Made by a program: the position numbers and the translations under genes. Of a stretch of 64,000 nt of DNA, positions 1-10,775 are shown piece by piece. How positions within the stretch are numbered: position 1 is the stretch's first letter; each line of letters opens with the position of its first letter. Below the pieces are notes generated by a model that was not told the origin of the DNA, did no database searches, and worked only from the letters and a program-made list of their open reading frames with translations. This stretch comes from Skeletonema tropicum (taxonomy: Eukaryota; Bacillariophyta; Thalassiosirophyceae; Thalassiosirales; Thalassiosiraceae). The DNA is taken from positions 620,001 to 684,000 of the forward strand of contig CM074139.1 of NCBI GenBank assembly GCA_037178625.1, read 5' to 3'.

Positions 1-1
1 A

Positions 2-754
2 TCTATTGAGTGTTTACCAAAGGAAGCTAGCAATGATGAAAGTAATGACGAGGAAATTCATCACGCAACATACATCAATAATAAAGGAGAACAACGAGTA
101 CAAATTTCACCGGGATTGTGGAGAAACGAACCACCCACTCCTATTCTTCCTTCTTACACCAAAATACTACCCGGACAAGCATCCTCACTACGAATGTACC
201 TCAAAATCGTTAATTCAATTGAAAGGAATTCTATATCCTTCCCAGAAGATCAGCTTCTTTTGTTAAAATCAAATACCTTTCGTACTAGCCAATTTGCATC
301 AGGTATACAAACTCTGTTGCCTTATCAATATGCCAAAGAACAATCGCAACAAGTTTTGGAAGAGCAGTTGAATCATGAAACTGGTGATAGAAGATTAGAT
401 GGGAATGATCTGTTAGAAACTATTGGTGGGTACAAAGATATTGCTGCGTTGGTAATGGAGCGAGATGAACGCAGAAGGAGATGGAAAGAAATAGAAGGAG
501 CGTTACCCAAGATAAGCGGCCCTTCCATTAAGATTGGTCAAGCAGCAACTACAGAGCAGCTACTGAATGATGAGAAACGTTGGGGAATTTGGCCAGGTGA
601 TACGGAACTAATGACAGTAGAGCGAGGAGTTGTTCTCGCGGCTGTGTCGACGAAGGAGAAGAAACAGTCCCTATTTCCTTGGATGCAAGAAAGCAATGTA
701 GAAGAGATGGTGGTTGTTGGAAAGTGGAGTGCAACTCCATTATTTGATAGATGA
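2..754 (+). CDS. 3' part of an unrecognised protein gene
   Basis: The frame is open from base 2 to the stop at 752-754, so about 250 C-terminal residues are visible and the start lies upstream of the window. No in-frame ATG near the left edge looks like a real start. The C-terminal part is charged, with a run MERDERRRRWKEIEG at roughly visible residue 160, and ends KWSATPLFDR. I do not recognise a family. Composition is that of a soluble intracellular protein, with no membrane segment in the visible part. The long open frame and normal codon use support a real gene. An upstream exon cannot be excluded. Confidence 0.7.
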   Translation, partial: SIECLPKEASNDESNDEEIHHATYINNKGEQRVQISPGLWRNEPPTPILPSYTKILPGQASSLRMYLKIVNSIERNSISFPEDQLLLLKSNTFRTSQFASGIQTLLPYQYAKEQSQQVLEEQLNHETGDRRLDGNDLLETIGGYKDIAALVMERDERRRRWKEIEGALPKISGPSIKIGQAATTEQLLNDEKRWGIWPGDTELMTVERGVVLAAVSTKEKKQSLFPWMQESNVEEMVVVGKWSATPLFDR

Positions 755-1079
755 GGCGATGACAATAGCTAAGGTAACGTCAATACTTATTAATTTTGAT
801 TGCCACTAGCATGCACAAAGAAATATTTCAGCGCCCCATAGTCCGGCATCAGGTGATCATCCGGCGAACCAAGATGTTGTTGGAGTAATCATTAACCGTT
901 TTTGAGCATGTGGCGTTGAAATCCATGTCCCTCGGGACCGGGTCAGTCCCTCCAAATATTTACAAGCTCAATTGATCTCAATGACCCCCTCCCTGCAAAA
1001 CCAACACCCCCTTCATCGTCCCCCCCTCTCCCTCAACTATAACACGGTGAAATGAATAACTCTCAATCCATCAACCAAC

Positions 1080-1573
1080 TTAGAATTGGTCAGGATCAGG
1101 CAAATTAGTCAACGCAAAGGCCGCAATAGCACCGAAAATAGCCAATCCTGCCCCAGCCGCAAGAGCACTTCCTGTCTTCTCCTCTGAGCTCTTATTCTCA
1201 ATTTCCATCTTGGGTTCAATAGCCCATACATTTGACTTTCCATCTTGGTCCATGGAGACTCCACGTTCGACGGGAGCTTTGTCATCTGCCATGGAAAGAG
1301 CTGATCGTGATGCGATCATATTGTTCTGTGGAACTGCGAGAAAGTAGAGAGAGAGAGACGTTTCATCAATTTAATGAACACGATAAAGGAGATAGGTGAG
1401 CACATTCTGTAAATTTTCGTTTTCTTATTGTTGTAATTTTGGTGCCGGAGGAATGTCGACGTCAATAAAATGTACAATGTTCACATGTTCAATCTGCGTA
1501 GATGAAACTCACGTGTGAAAGCATTGGCAGTTCCGACAAGAGTGACGGCGGCGATGGTAGCAAGACGAGTCAT
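1080..1573 (-). CDS. Small plastid-targeted single-span membrane protein, two exons
   Basis: Exon 1 is 1573-1513 and exon 2 is 1333-1080, separated by an intron with GTGAGT donor and CGCAG acceptor, giving 104 residues. The first exon encodes a signal peptide (MTRLATIAAVTLVGTANA) followed directly by F-T-L-P. This ANA|F arrangement is the diatom ASAFAP-type signal that sends proteins through the plastid ER into the plastid. The mature part is short and acidic, with one hydrophobic segment near the C terminus (SALAAGAGLAIFGAIAAFAL) and the end TNLPDPDQF, so it is probably a thylakoid or envelope membrane peptide. I do not recognise the family. If translation began at the ATG in exon 2 (1319), the targeting signal would be lost, so the spliced start is preferred. 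Confidence 0.8.
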
Positions 1574-2771
1574 ATTTGATTTAGTGGTTTTTAAGAGTGA
1601 TTTTGCAAAAGCAGTGGATGATTGAGATATTAATCAGCTGTTAGATTGTTTGGTTGTGATACAGACAATCGGGAGCAGGGAAGCAGTGTCGGCTCTGTTG
1701 GTTTGTTGCGTGTTGCGTGATTGCGTGTGTTGGTTCTTTTGTGGACGCAGATTTGAGGAACACGTACACGTGATTCGTTGAGTCCACAGTATTTACTACT
1801 TACGTAAGGTACGTTTTTACCGACGGGGCCAGGCTAATAAGTTAGGTATCTGTAGCAGGTAGCTGATATGTAGGTAGAAGTAAATAGTAGAAGTAGCGCC
1901 CTTCTTGACCCTGACACTTACTACAAAATACCCTTGCCTTATTCACTTTGCTTGAGCTAAGACGTACTTCTATGCACCTATTCAATAGAAGGTCTTTATC
2001 GTTACAGGTGCCTGGCAAAACGAGGGAATTTCAACCAAAGTTGCGGCCAGTCGAGGCATATCGAGTTACAGGAGCCAACTCTATCTATAAGGTTTGCAAG
2101 GACATACTATATATATGGTCAATGACCACACCCCTCACTCGTTTTAGTTTCCTGAGCGTAGGAATATCATTTACATAAGTTTCTAAAGAAGAAGAGTCCA
2201 GGGAAATCCTGCGGCTTTCTTATCTGTGTCTTACATCATCCTTTTCTCTTGTTTGAAGAATACTATTTAAAGATTACTTCTCCTGCTGTGCGAGGATTAC
2301 TAGCTCTCGTCTTTATTCTTTGTATGTGGCGCCCATCACGGAGCTGCGCTGCCTCGCTTTGTTTGGCTTTCACATGCCATCTCTAAAACAAATAAATCGC
2401 AAGATCGCAAGGTGTCAAGGAGTGGGGTCTAAGGTTATTTGGTACGCACATTAGTCCCGACAAGTCATTCAACGACACGCGTTCAATTATCCATAGAACC
2501 CGCCTCTCGTCACATCAATCACTTACTCGTGGATACGTCTGATCCTTTTTAGTATTTTTGGTGGGAAAAAGCATTAAATAATCCCAGACAGACCAATCAT
2601 ATTTCTAGAGACAGAAGGAAAAAATGCGATTCCGACTTTTATGCAAAGTGAGAAAAACACATCCCGGTTGTAGTAGTAGGGATTCCATCCCCTCGCTCTA
2701 TTTACAATCCTCTAACGAAGGCCATGTCAAAATTATCTACACACTGGAAGTAAACATCACAACTTACCATC
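1574..2771. other. Intergenic region
   Basis: This stretch lies between the divergent plastid-protein gene and the secreted Cys-repeat gene. Short ORFs here have no supporting features and no intron logic. It probably holds both promoters. I see no repeat or RNA gene. Confidence 0.4.
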
Positions 2772-4004
2772 ATGAAGCTATCATCTGTTGCCGTTCTCGT
2801 CGGCGCCGCCATCGCGGTCTTCTGCCCTGGCGCCTATGCTGCTACTGTGGTGAGTTATTCTCGTTCATGTTTGGTGCCGATCTCATCTGCTCTTGCGTTG
2901 GCGGCCAGCATATCTTGCGCTTCATAAATGATGCACGTCTGCTGCAGGATACTATACGCAGCTGGATGCGCTTGATTGTTTAACACCTCTCACTCACCCA
3001 TGATTCTCCGTGTGCATTTGTCCTTCACAAACTCTCTCATTTATCTATGTGATTACAATCCATTCAAACGCACTGACAACTTTCCTCGCCTCCCAATGCC
3101 ACTATGTTCTTTTATGACAGTCTACAAACGAACTTTTCCCTGAGGAGGAATCATTCACGGAAATGAACTGTGCCAACAAAGGAAACTGTAGGTATGGCTA
3201 CAACAAATGCGTGAGAATTAATAAAATGTGTGATGGCTTGTGTGTGTGGTCGGGGAGCGTACAAAACGGCTCGTGCAAGAAAGGCGTCATCAAAAAGAGA
3301 TGCAAAGATTACAAAACCGGAAACGAGTGCTTTGCTGCTGGCTGCGTTTGGAAAAATAATACTTGTGGTAACCCTCAACAACCCAGCGCAAAGTGCAGGG
3401 GCTATACCAGGCGCAAAATGTGCGTGAACAACGGCTGCTTCTGGAATACAAACACTAGCACGTGCAACAATACCAATCGTGGCTGCAGAAGTATTTCCAA
3501 CCGTAACGAATGCCGCAGAGAGGGTTGTACTTGGAGAAATAACTCTTGTCGTGAACCTACAAACGGTGGTGGCGATGACGGAAGCGGTACCAAATGCATT
3601 GGTCCGTATGACAAGACTCGTTCTTGTAAGTTGAACGAGTTCTGTTACACAAGGGGCGAGTGCAGGTAAGTATTTTCTCCTCTTGCTATCAGCAACAAAT
3701 AATATGATCATGTTCATTCTCAACACTGCTCTATCCTTCTCCTCTCTATCCTCTTCCTTCCAGCAACAACGCAAGTGGAGAGTGCCTCGCAAAACCCAAA
3801 ACTTTCGCCGATTGCAGTAGAGGCAAAAAGAGATTTTCAACTTTTTCGACAAGTGGAGGAAACGCATGCAACAGCAACCAATTTTTCAACAGTGAGTGTC
3901 AAGCTGCCATAGCTGGACGGAATGTTCCTCGCAGGCGCAATGATGAAGTTGAAGTCTCGGAGGAGTTTGATCATGAAGAGTTCGACTTTGTTGAAGTAGA
4001 GTAA
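2772..4004 (+). CDS. Secreted cysteine-repeat protein, three exons
   Basis: Exons are 2772-2849, 3121-3665 and 3764-4004, with GTGAGT and GTAAGT donors and CAG acceptors, giving 287 residues. Exon 1 is almost exactly a signal peptide (MKLSSVAVLVGAAIAVF then CPGAYA), so the product is secreted or enters the ER. The body contains at least three tandem copies of a short disulphide motif of the form N-E-C-x3-G-C-x-W-x4-N-x-C (for example ECFAAGCVWKNNTC and ECRREGCTWRNNSC), plus further cysteines. The C-terminal tail is very acidic and ends VEVE. Cys/Trp motifs like this occur in diatom and other algal extracellular proteins of unknown role. A lectin-like, cell-wall or adhesive role is possible but is inference. 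The splice phases are consistent throughout, so the model is good. Confidence 0.85.
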
Positions 4005-4531
4005 ACCTCACTCAAAATAGCCATATGGAACGAAAGATGCAACTCTTGTTGCTTTACTTCCGTGATGAGTGAATATGTGCACACGATGATCATCTACTAC
4101 AACAATGAATGGAATTCAAGCGGCATGGGCGAAGAAAACGAAAAAGGAGCTGTCGTGAATGTGAAACTGTGTTTGGATATGAGAGAGAGATCATTGTTGT
4201 GCTCTGGTTTGAAGTAATTTGTACAGATATATATATTTTGATTTGATTGTTATATGAAGTGATAGTGTCTTCATTCTGAAAGGTCATTGCTTGATTTTCT
4301 CCTCTTGGGGATGCGTCTCCTACCCGTTTCTGAGACACAGGCATCGGAAATGACATCGCGCACCTGGATGGCCAAGCAAGTTGCACAGCTCCTACTTACG
4401 ATATCTGCCAACTGCCAAGGTCTAACCACATGCTTGTTGATTTGTTTTATGTTTGCTCTTCAATTCATCTCATTAAAGCGAAGAACGCACTGCAACTTAC
4501 AACTAGCTTCTCTGATGCGACAAATCAAACA
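4005..4531. other. Intergenic region
   Basis: There is no supported gene here. The stretch contains the 3' end of the Cys-repeat gene and probably the promoter and 5' UTR of the thiol reductase gene. An open frame runs upstream of the chosen ATG at 4532 but lacks protein-like composition. Confidence 0.35.
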
Positions 4532-5694
4532 ATGCGTGTAACTGCAACATTCATACTCCTAATGCCTCTTCTTGTATGTGCGCAAAGTCAAAATCAGATG
4601 ATATCTGTAAACCAGCGACTACGTGGTCCTGTTCTGAGCTCTCACGTAGTTGTCGGCGAGTATGATATCAAGAGTGATGAAGTCGCCACCTCTGAAGTAG
4701 CAGAGAAAGTCAATGTCATCGTTCTAACAGAAGCTGGCTGTCCAGATTGTCAGGAATCGGTAGCTGGTCCACTTAATGCTATGATCACATCGCCTGGCTT
4801 TGCAGATATTCTGAATGTGAGGCAGTTTAGGTTAGTAAACATGTTGTGATGCTCAAATTGTGAGGAATCAATTATCTCTTTATTCGTGAATATGATTCTC
4901 TCACGAGAGTTTTGCACATCACTGCATACTATGTCAACAGCTTCGGCAATCATTACTATGTAACTAAAAAATGTGGAGGCACAGGTGCCATCAAGTAAGT
5001 TCAATTGGGAGAATGATGGAGTGTAATACTTTGATTATCCATCGAAACTCATAGTTACGCCTTTTTCAACCTATCTGTCAGTCAAACCGCAACGGGATAT
5101 AATCTGAATTACAGGGCCGAAGCTCGTCACTGCTGGGCAAACAATTGCATCAATACAGCCGAACCAATGGACGACTGTTTTGGGTTCGGGCTTATCGTCA
5201 CACAGCATGGCCCAAAGGAGATGGTCTATAACAAGATGCAAGCTTGTGCCCAAAAAGTGGCAGGGTATGACAACTGGCAGCCATACTGGCCTTTTCTAGT
5301 ATGCACAGAAGCTAACTATGGAGATCCATTTGATTCAAACGTGGTTGAGACAACAACAAAGTGTGCAGAGGAGGAAGGATCATACTATCAAGATAAGATG
5401 CCCGAGTTGTATGCATGTTTTGAAGGTAGTGATGGTGACGAGGCTCTTGTACAAATGGCCAAGAATACATTTGACCATCCAGGAACTCCAACAATCCTCG
5501 TCAACGGTGATGCTCCAATGCTTTCAGGATTCTGGGACGATGCATATGCTGCGGAAGTGTGCGCTCAATATAGTGGAAGCTCACTGCCTCCTGCTTGCGC
5601 CGGCCTTCTCGAGAAACGAACGAAATTTCTTTACGAAACTGAGAAAGCTATTGAAGGAATTGTGAATGGCAATGTGACGTGTCATCAGAGCTGA
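4532..5694 (+). CDS. GILT-like thiol reductase, three exons
   Basis: Exons are 4532-4830, 4941-4994 and 5115-5694 (310 residues). Donors are GTTAGT and GTAAGT; acceptors are AACAG and TACAG. The start at 4532 is chosen because it gives a signal peptide (MRVTATFILLMPLLVCAQ). A thioredoxin-like CPDC (C70, C73) follows in ILTEAGCPDCQES, the position of the CxxC active site in gamma-interferon-inducible lysosomal thiol reductases. A QHGPKE segment near residue 147 matches the GILT signature region, but the flanking cysteines of the classic CxHGxxEC are absent. TPTILVNG near residue 250 fits the family's conserved cis-Pro and VNG strand. The likely role is disulphide reduction in an acidic vacuolar compartment. 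The missing signature cysteines make the assignment family-level only. Confidence 0.75.
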
Positions 5695-6298
5695 GACTGA
5701 GCCAAGTTAGAGGCGATTCAAAACTGTATCACTTCTCGGTGTCGGAGGTAGTACCACAACAAGTGGAAACTGTGAGAGAGAAGTTTTATGTAGAGAGCAT
5801 GCACATCAGGCCCAAGGAATGCAATGTGCATTTTATTTTCGTTCTAGAGAGTCAGAGAAAAAGGAGAATGGTTCTGTCAGCGTAAATGAAACACGTTTCA
5901 CACAAAGAACTTCGACTCGATGTCGACGATCACAAGATTTCCCCTGCGAGAAATATAGCAGTCGTAGAGCGGTAAAAGAGCAACAATTAGCATCATAAAT
6001 AATTAAATAATCCTTGATGGATTCATTGGCAGTATGTATTCATCTTCCATCCGAGTTGGCCAGACAGCCTCTGCTCTAAAAACCTTCTATCTATGTAAGT
6101 ACCTCAATAATTGGAAGTACTCACAGCAGGACTCATTCATGCTTCGGTCATGACGAATGACTCTCTTCCGGTATCAATGCAATACCCGTTACGATAGGCA
6201 TCATTCCTGTTCAAACGTGTCAAATATCAATACATAACATATAGCAATCCTCTTTTCGAAGCAATCACTTACTTATTTGGAAGTCAAACAAGATTGAT
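5695..6298. other. Intergenic region before the duplicated cassette
   Basis: No gene is supported here. The right end passes into the roughly 200-bp repeat that flanks the HSF genes, whose TTGGAAGTCAAACAAGATT core starts near 6279. Confidence 0.35.
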
Positions 6299-7034
6299 AT
6301 TCGAAAGGAGTCACTTGCAATACAGTCGAGGTCCGGGTTCTTCTCACCATGTGTGAGGTAAGTACGGCAGTGCTAGAGTGCTAGTGCTCTAGAGTGTCAG
6401 CTGCGCGCTCGCCTCGAAATGCAACGAGAAGCCTTACTGCATTTACAAATAATGATCTGCGGGTGGTGGTACTGAAAAAATGTTTTCCCTTTTACGGAAT
6501 GAAATGTAAACTTCTTCTTGTAGGAGTAGCCAGTTGCACTTCGGTATTTACTTCTGTCTGAGTATGAAGAGGGGTGGGTCATTAAGGGCCTCCTACAAGC
6601 CACTTGCCTGTCCTCCCCTTCACGAGTGTCATCCAATGACCGAGATAACGGGACCGACAAGGGTCATTCTTACAAAGAGAAAGTTCAAGGCGAGCTCAGC
6701 AGGCGGCTTCGACTTGGAAACAGCTGCGCTTGAAACCGAAGCCCCACTTGACGATAAGGCCGAGTTACACATAACATATCACTTAGGAAATTAGGTAAAT
6801 GTTGCATTATCGCTACCTAGACATCATTGAACCAACAATTGGAGTCTTCATACGCCGAGGGCAGAACCAAGCAGCGTCGCAGTAGGGACCACGGGAGAGG
6901 GTTGTCTCTCCTACCACAGCTCGTTTAAAAGCCCGGGATATATTGACGTGGATGTCAATAAGCCTGTTAAGGCCGAGTTACACACACAATACACTCACAT
7001 AACTACATAGCAATTGAACAGTTGTAACATCATC

Positions 7035-8204
7035 ATGCCTGCTGCTGCTGCTACTACCAACACCGCCAACAGCGGCCTTAACATTCTCTTTACTGCTATT
7101 GATTATGAGCAGTCGCGCAATGAGAAAGCGTCGTTAACATCATCATCATCCTGCGCTTCGTCCAAGCACCTTGTTTCACAAGAGCCGAAACCAGCTGGTA
7201 GAGTTGTTTCTGTCAACCCCTACCGATCAAAATTGGATCCGCGTATGAAAAAGTCCATAGCAGTGAGGGCGATGAATCCTAATATCTCGGACGAAGAAGC
7301 TGTGTTGGCTGGATTCTTATTCCCGGAGCGTGGCACGACTGCTGATATCAACTGGATTGGCGAAGGCAATGTGTCCATGCGACAGCGTAAAATCAACTTT
7401 AGGAGGAGCTGGAAAAGATTCTATACCAAGCAGATCAAGGATATGTCAACTGAGGCGGCCCTAACCACTCCTGCGGCACCATCAAGTCTCATCAACGCAG
7501 TATCATTGCCGGATGAAGAACCTCGTCACGAAGATACTTCTTCGAACCCTTCCGTTGGCAATCCCTCTATCAGTATAACTTCAGAACCTTTGGTCTTACC
7601 AAAGAAAAGTTCGGTCAGATCATTTCCTGCCACCCTCTTATCCATTGTCTCAAATCCTGAATACGACCACATCATCTCATGGCTGCCATCCGGAGAAGCA
7701 TTTAGTATCCACAACCGGAAAAAGTTTGAATCAGAGATCTTACCCAAGTACTTTCGTCAAGCTAGATTCGACAGCTTCGTCCGGAAACTTAACCGGTGGG
7801 GCTTTCGTCGTGTGAACAAGAACTGTGCACCTTACTTATGTGGTAGCACCATCTTTTGTCGTGACAACTTCATGCATGATGCTGCTAATTGCATGGTGAA
7901 GAAGAATCCTTTGTTGGGCAATTATACCAAGGTGTCCATCGACGAATGTGTCAACACGACGATGAGTAATGAAGCTGCTGCATGCCACGCCGCATTAGCA
8001 AAAGCCCCAGCGATGCCTGCACCTCGTAGTGTTAGTTTCTGCTCAAATGACCTTGTTGTACCAAATGAACTCAATACAACCTTGCCACAAGACCTTATGG
8101 CGGTAGAGTTGAAGAGAATGTTGGTTCAAAGACAGAGACATTTGGACTACATGTCGCAGAAGACCAAGCATTCTAGAGCGCTGCTGTACAGTATGAGATG
8201 GTAG
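7035..8204 (+). CDS. Heat-shock-factor-type transcription factor, copy A
   Basis: This is a single-exon gene of 389 residues. The ATG at 7035 (MPAAAATTNTANSGL) is used because copies B and C share it; the frame upstream has only a TTG. Residues about 197-285 form an HSF DNA-binding domain: RSFPATLLSIVSN (helix 1), then DHIISWLPSGEAFSIHNR, and the recognition region KYFRQARFDSFVRKLNRWGFRRV. In HSFs this winged helix-turn-helix binds inverted nGAAn sites. Unlike a typical HSF the domain is central. A conserved basic region precedes it (residues about 60-150, NPYRSK...SMRQRKINFRRSWKRFYTKQIKD). A short amphipathic stretch ends the protein (LKRMLVQRQRHLDYMSQKTKHSRALL) and could serve for oligomerisation. 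Diatoms have many divergent HSFs, and the target genes here are unknown. It is convergent with the secreted-protein gene at 9376. Confidence 0.9.
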   Translation: MPAAAATTNTANSGLNILFTAIDYEQSRNEKASLTSSSSCASSKHLVSQEPKPAGRVVSVNPYRSKLDPRMKKSIAVRAMNPNISDEEAVLAGFLFPERGTTADINWIGEGNVSMRQRKINFRRSWKRFYTKQIKDMSTEAALTTPAAPSSLINAVSLPDEEPRHEDTSSNPSVGNPSISITSEPLVLPKKSSVRSFPATLLSIVSNPEYDHIISWLPSGEAFSIHNRKKFESEILPKYFRQARFDSFVRKLNRWGFRRVNKNCAPYLCGSTIFCRDNFMHDAANCMVKKNPLLGNYTKVSIDECVNTTMSNEAAACHAALAKAPAMPAPRSVSFCSNDLVVPNELNTTLPQDLMAVELKRMLVQRQRHLDYMSQKTKHSRALLYSMRW

Positions 8205-8339
8205 GTGTGTGTGTTTGTTTTGTATGTAGTTAAACATATTGATGATTATAGAGTACAATACACTGTATACAGTAGACGTAAGTTGCAGCACGATGGTGAG
8301 GGCTCAAATACCGTGTAAGCGTGGTTATGGTGCATTTGT

Positions 8340-8736
8340 GTTGGAAGTAGCAAGGATGAAGCAATCTATTCATTTGGAAGTCAAACAAGATTAACAATTG
8401 AAGGAATCACTTGCAAAGCAGTCGAGTATCGAGGACTCTCTCATGTGTGAGATACGGCAAAGCTAGTGCTCTAGTGTTCGTGTCAGCTGCACTTGCCTCG
8501 GAATGCAACGAGAAGTTTTCTAGAGCTACAACGCAGTCAGCTTGTGTAAATGATGTGCTGATAAGTAAGTACATAAGATGTCTTCCAAATAAAAGGAAGT
8601 AGAATACTTCTACTCCATTGACGTTACATTAGTCTATATGTCGATGAGGTGGTGCTGGATAATGTAACTGTCTTATACGTGGTACGTCATAGCAACCTCT
8701 CTATTGCTTGAGTTGATTCTGTCGTGGATGGTAAAA
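8340..8736. repeat. Flanking repeat, first copy of an internal tandem duplication
   Basis: The block starting AGTAGCAAGGATGAAGCAAT and running through TTGATTCTGTCGTG is repeated at 8840-9219 with few changes. Units B and C contain it once (13,260-13,640; 38,214-38,580). It holds 63-residue ORFs that I do not regard as genes. A related stretch also occurs upstream of the HSF genes (6279 and 11,360). Confidence 0.75.
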
Positions 8737-8744
8737 GTAGCAAG

Positions 8745-8839
8745 CACCCCTACCACCGGGGGCTGGGCGAGACGAGAGAAGGCGCACTCCTAGCTTCTCT
8801 CTTCTCTCTTGTGCGGCCCAGTCCCCGGTGGTAGGGGTG
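8745..8839. mobile_element. 95-bp hairpin MITE with 9-bp target duplication
   Basis: The element starts CACCCCTACCACCGGGG and ends CCCCGGTGGTAGGGGTG, so its ends are an inverted repeat of about 24 bp that continues into a CTGGGC/GCCCAG stem. It is bounded by AGTAGCAAG at 8736-8744 and 8840-8848. It is absent from units B and C. The perfect terminal symmetry and direct 9-bp flanks fit a MULE-type non-autonomous insertion (inference). Confidence 0.7.
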
Positions 8840-9219
8840 AGTAGCAAGGATGAAGCAATCTATTCATTTGGAAGTCAAACAATATTGACAATTGAAGGAA
8901 TCACTTGCAAAGCAGTCGAGTATCGAGTACTCTCTCATGTGTGAGATACGGCAAAGCTAGTGCTCTAGTGTTCGTGTCAGCTGCACTTGCCTCGGAATGC
9001 AACGAGAAGTTTTCTAGAGCTACAACGCAGTCAGCTTGTGTAAATGATGTGCTGATAAGTAAGTACGTAAGATGTCTTCCAAGTTAAGGAAGTAGTACAC
9101 TTCTACTTCATTGACGTTACATTAGTCTATATGTCGATGAGATGGTGCTGGATAATGTAAATGTCTTATACGTGGTACGTCATAGCAACCTCTCTATTGC
9201 TTGAGTTGATTCTGTCGTG
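8840..9219. repeat. Second copy of the internal tandem duplication
   Basis: This nearly repeats 8340-8736, then continues into the 3' flank of the secreted-protein gene (CCTGCATCAATGCAAAC) as the single copy in unit B does. Confidence 0.75.
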
Positions 9220-9375
9220 CCTGCATCAATGCAAACTTAATTTACAGCCAATACAGCCGCAATAAAAGACTGCTCCCAAACTCAACCATTTGCAATCAAG
9301 CAATCTAAAGACATCTTTATCTTCCTTTAAGAAATCTACTCATTCCCCGTTCATAAGTACGCATGCAACGCATAA

Positions 9376-10224
9376 CTACTTGCTGGACCTGAGGTATTTG
9401 ATGAACTGGGAGTGGGGAGGCTCATCACAAGGTGGTTGAGTCTGAGGACAATTGATCAATAACCCGCCATGTTCAGAGCAGCAGCTAGGCCATCCGTCAG
9501 AAGTGTTGTAGCATTGATAGTCTGGAGCGTTGGTACAGTAGTCGTAGCCGCTTTCTCCCTCGGCATGGTTATCGCAAATGGTGAGGTGATTTGGACAATT
9601 CGCACCGTTGTCCTCCGAGCAACATTCTGGATGGCCAGTCTTGTAGCAGTCGTAATCTGGAGCGTAGGTACATATGCCAGCTCCGACTGGAGGGGTTGGT
9701 GGGGGTGGAGGATTAGTCGATTGGATTTGCAACGAGTAGCACGTTTCACCTTGCTGAGGCCTTGTATCAGATACTTGTCCAGTTCCTTGATAGCTTGTGT
9801 TCATGTCATCAAAACATTGGCTGTAGTGATTGCCCAGGGCGCCCGCCTCATACAAGCACTTGCAAGTAGCACTCTCGCAATCGTATTGGAAGCCTACGAG
9901 CCTGTCGGAAGGCGGACGCTGATTGCACCCCCGTGCAGCGTCTACACTAGTTCCTTCGACGCAGACGGTACTGCATCCTCCTCCAGCTTCATCGATGGGG
10001 GTGTAGACGCCTTGAATAGTGCCATATTCGAACCCTCTTCCATTAGAGTCAACGCATACGGAGTTGTACTTTTGACGGGTAAAGATGTAGTCTTCGTCCT
10101 GGTAATCTACCCAAGGGAGATCATTTGGGAAGGCATGGTCCAAGTTGCTGCATGTGTCAGAGCTGGTAGCTGCAGTGAATGTGGCGGTGAAGACAAGAGC
10201 GAAGGAAGCTGCGATGAATTTCAT
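9376..10224 (-). CDS. Secreted Cys-rich protein with two C-terminal PDYxCY domains, copy A
   Basis: The gene is one exon and encodes 282 residues. The ATG at 10,224 is chosen because it starts a clear signal peptide (MKFIAASFALVFTATFTAA) and is conserved in copies B and C; the frame stays open upstream but has no such signal. The mature protein has an N-terminal Cys domain (about residues 25-165), a proline hinge (NPPPPPTPP, about 171-179) and two tandem Cys modules at about 185-218 and 230-267. Each module has the form C-T-x-APDY-x-CY...P-x-CCSE...CP...CD. Similar modules occur in diatom extracellular proteins, and carbohydrate or wall binding is a plausible inference. Its 3' end faces the HSF gene. 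Confidence 0.88.
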   Translation of the reverse strand: MKFIAASFALVFTATFTAATSSDTCSNLDHAFPNDLPWVDYQDEDYIFTRQKYNSVCVDSNGRGFEYGTIQGVYTPIDEAGGGCSTVCVEGTSVDAARGCNQRPPSDRLVGFQYDCESATCKCLYEAGALGNHYSQCFDDMNTSYQGTGQVSDTRPQQGETCYSLQIQSTNPPPPPTPPVGAGICTYAPDYDCYKTGHPECCSEDNGANCPNHLTICDNHAEGESGYDYCTNAPDYQCYNTSDGWPSCCSEHGGLLINCPQTQPPCDEPPHSQFIKYLRSSK

Positions 10225-10775
10225 GTTTTCGAGTTTGTTATTGCTGAATTGAAAAAGAGAAGTGAAAGTGGATAGTGATTTGTGTTGCTGATTAGATGCA
10301 ATTGTATTGTATCTTGTGCTTTTGAAAGATGTCCTTGTTTCGTTTAGTGTTTTGATTTTGATTTTAAGAGCCTTTAAAAAGGCTTGCTTACTCGGAGTAG
10401 CAAAGGGCAAGATACTTATTGTGTATCTTGTCGGGATCGACAATGCAAGTTTCCTCAGAAGGCTGCAAGAAGGCATGAATGGGATTTTGTGGTATCTTGG
10501 GTATCTTTGGATTTGTGGCTGGGTCTTGGTTTTGACTTACCTTATGTTGTGTGGTAGGCTTACTTGGCTTGGTTTTAATCTGAGATAGGCATCCGAATGC
10601 ACCACCAATTGCGTGCAATGCAAGCGTGTACCTATGCGTACGTGCTCACGTGCGTAGCAAATAAGCCTAAGACCACACAAACAACATTTTCATTGTTCAT
10701 TGTTCAGCAACGCAAAGGCTACGATACTCCTATTGACTTGATGAGAGTTGCAGCAGTGAGTTATTATTACTCTCT
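10225..10775. other. 5' region of the secreted-protein gene
   Basis: This stretch is conserved in units B and C (for example GCAAAGGGCAAGATA and CTGAGATAGGCATCCGAA) and so probably contains the promoter and 5' UTR. No gene is supported. Confidence 0.4.

Noticed and set aside
8411..8602. 63-residue ORF repeated at 8905 and 13,326
   Set aside because: It lies within a noncoding repeat, starts at a non-ATG codon and has no domain. Its conservation is explained by duplication.
9469..10275. 268-residue antisense ORF over the secreted gene, also open at 13,893-14,702 and 38,832-39,638
   Set aside because: It is open in all three copies, but that follows from the codon composition of the near-identical sense gene. 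No start context, intron or independent constraint is visible.
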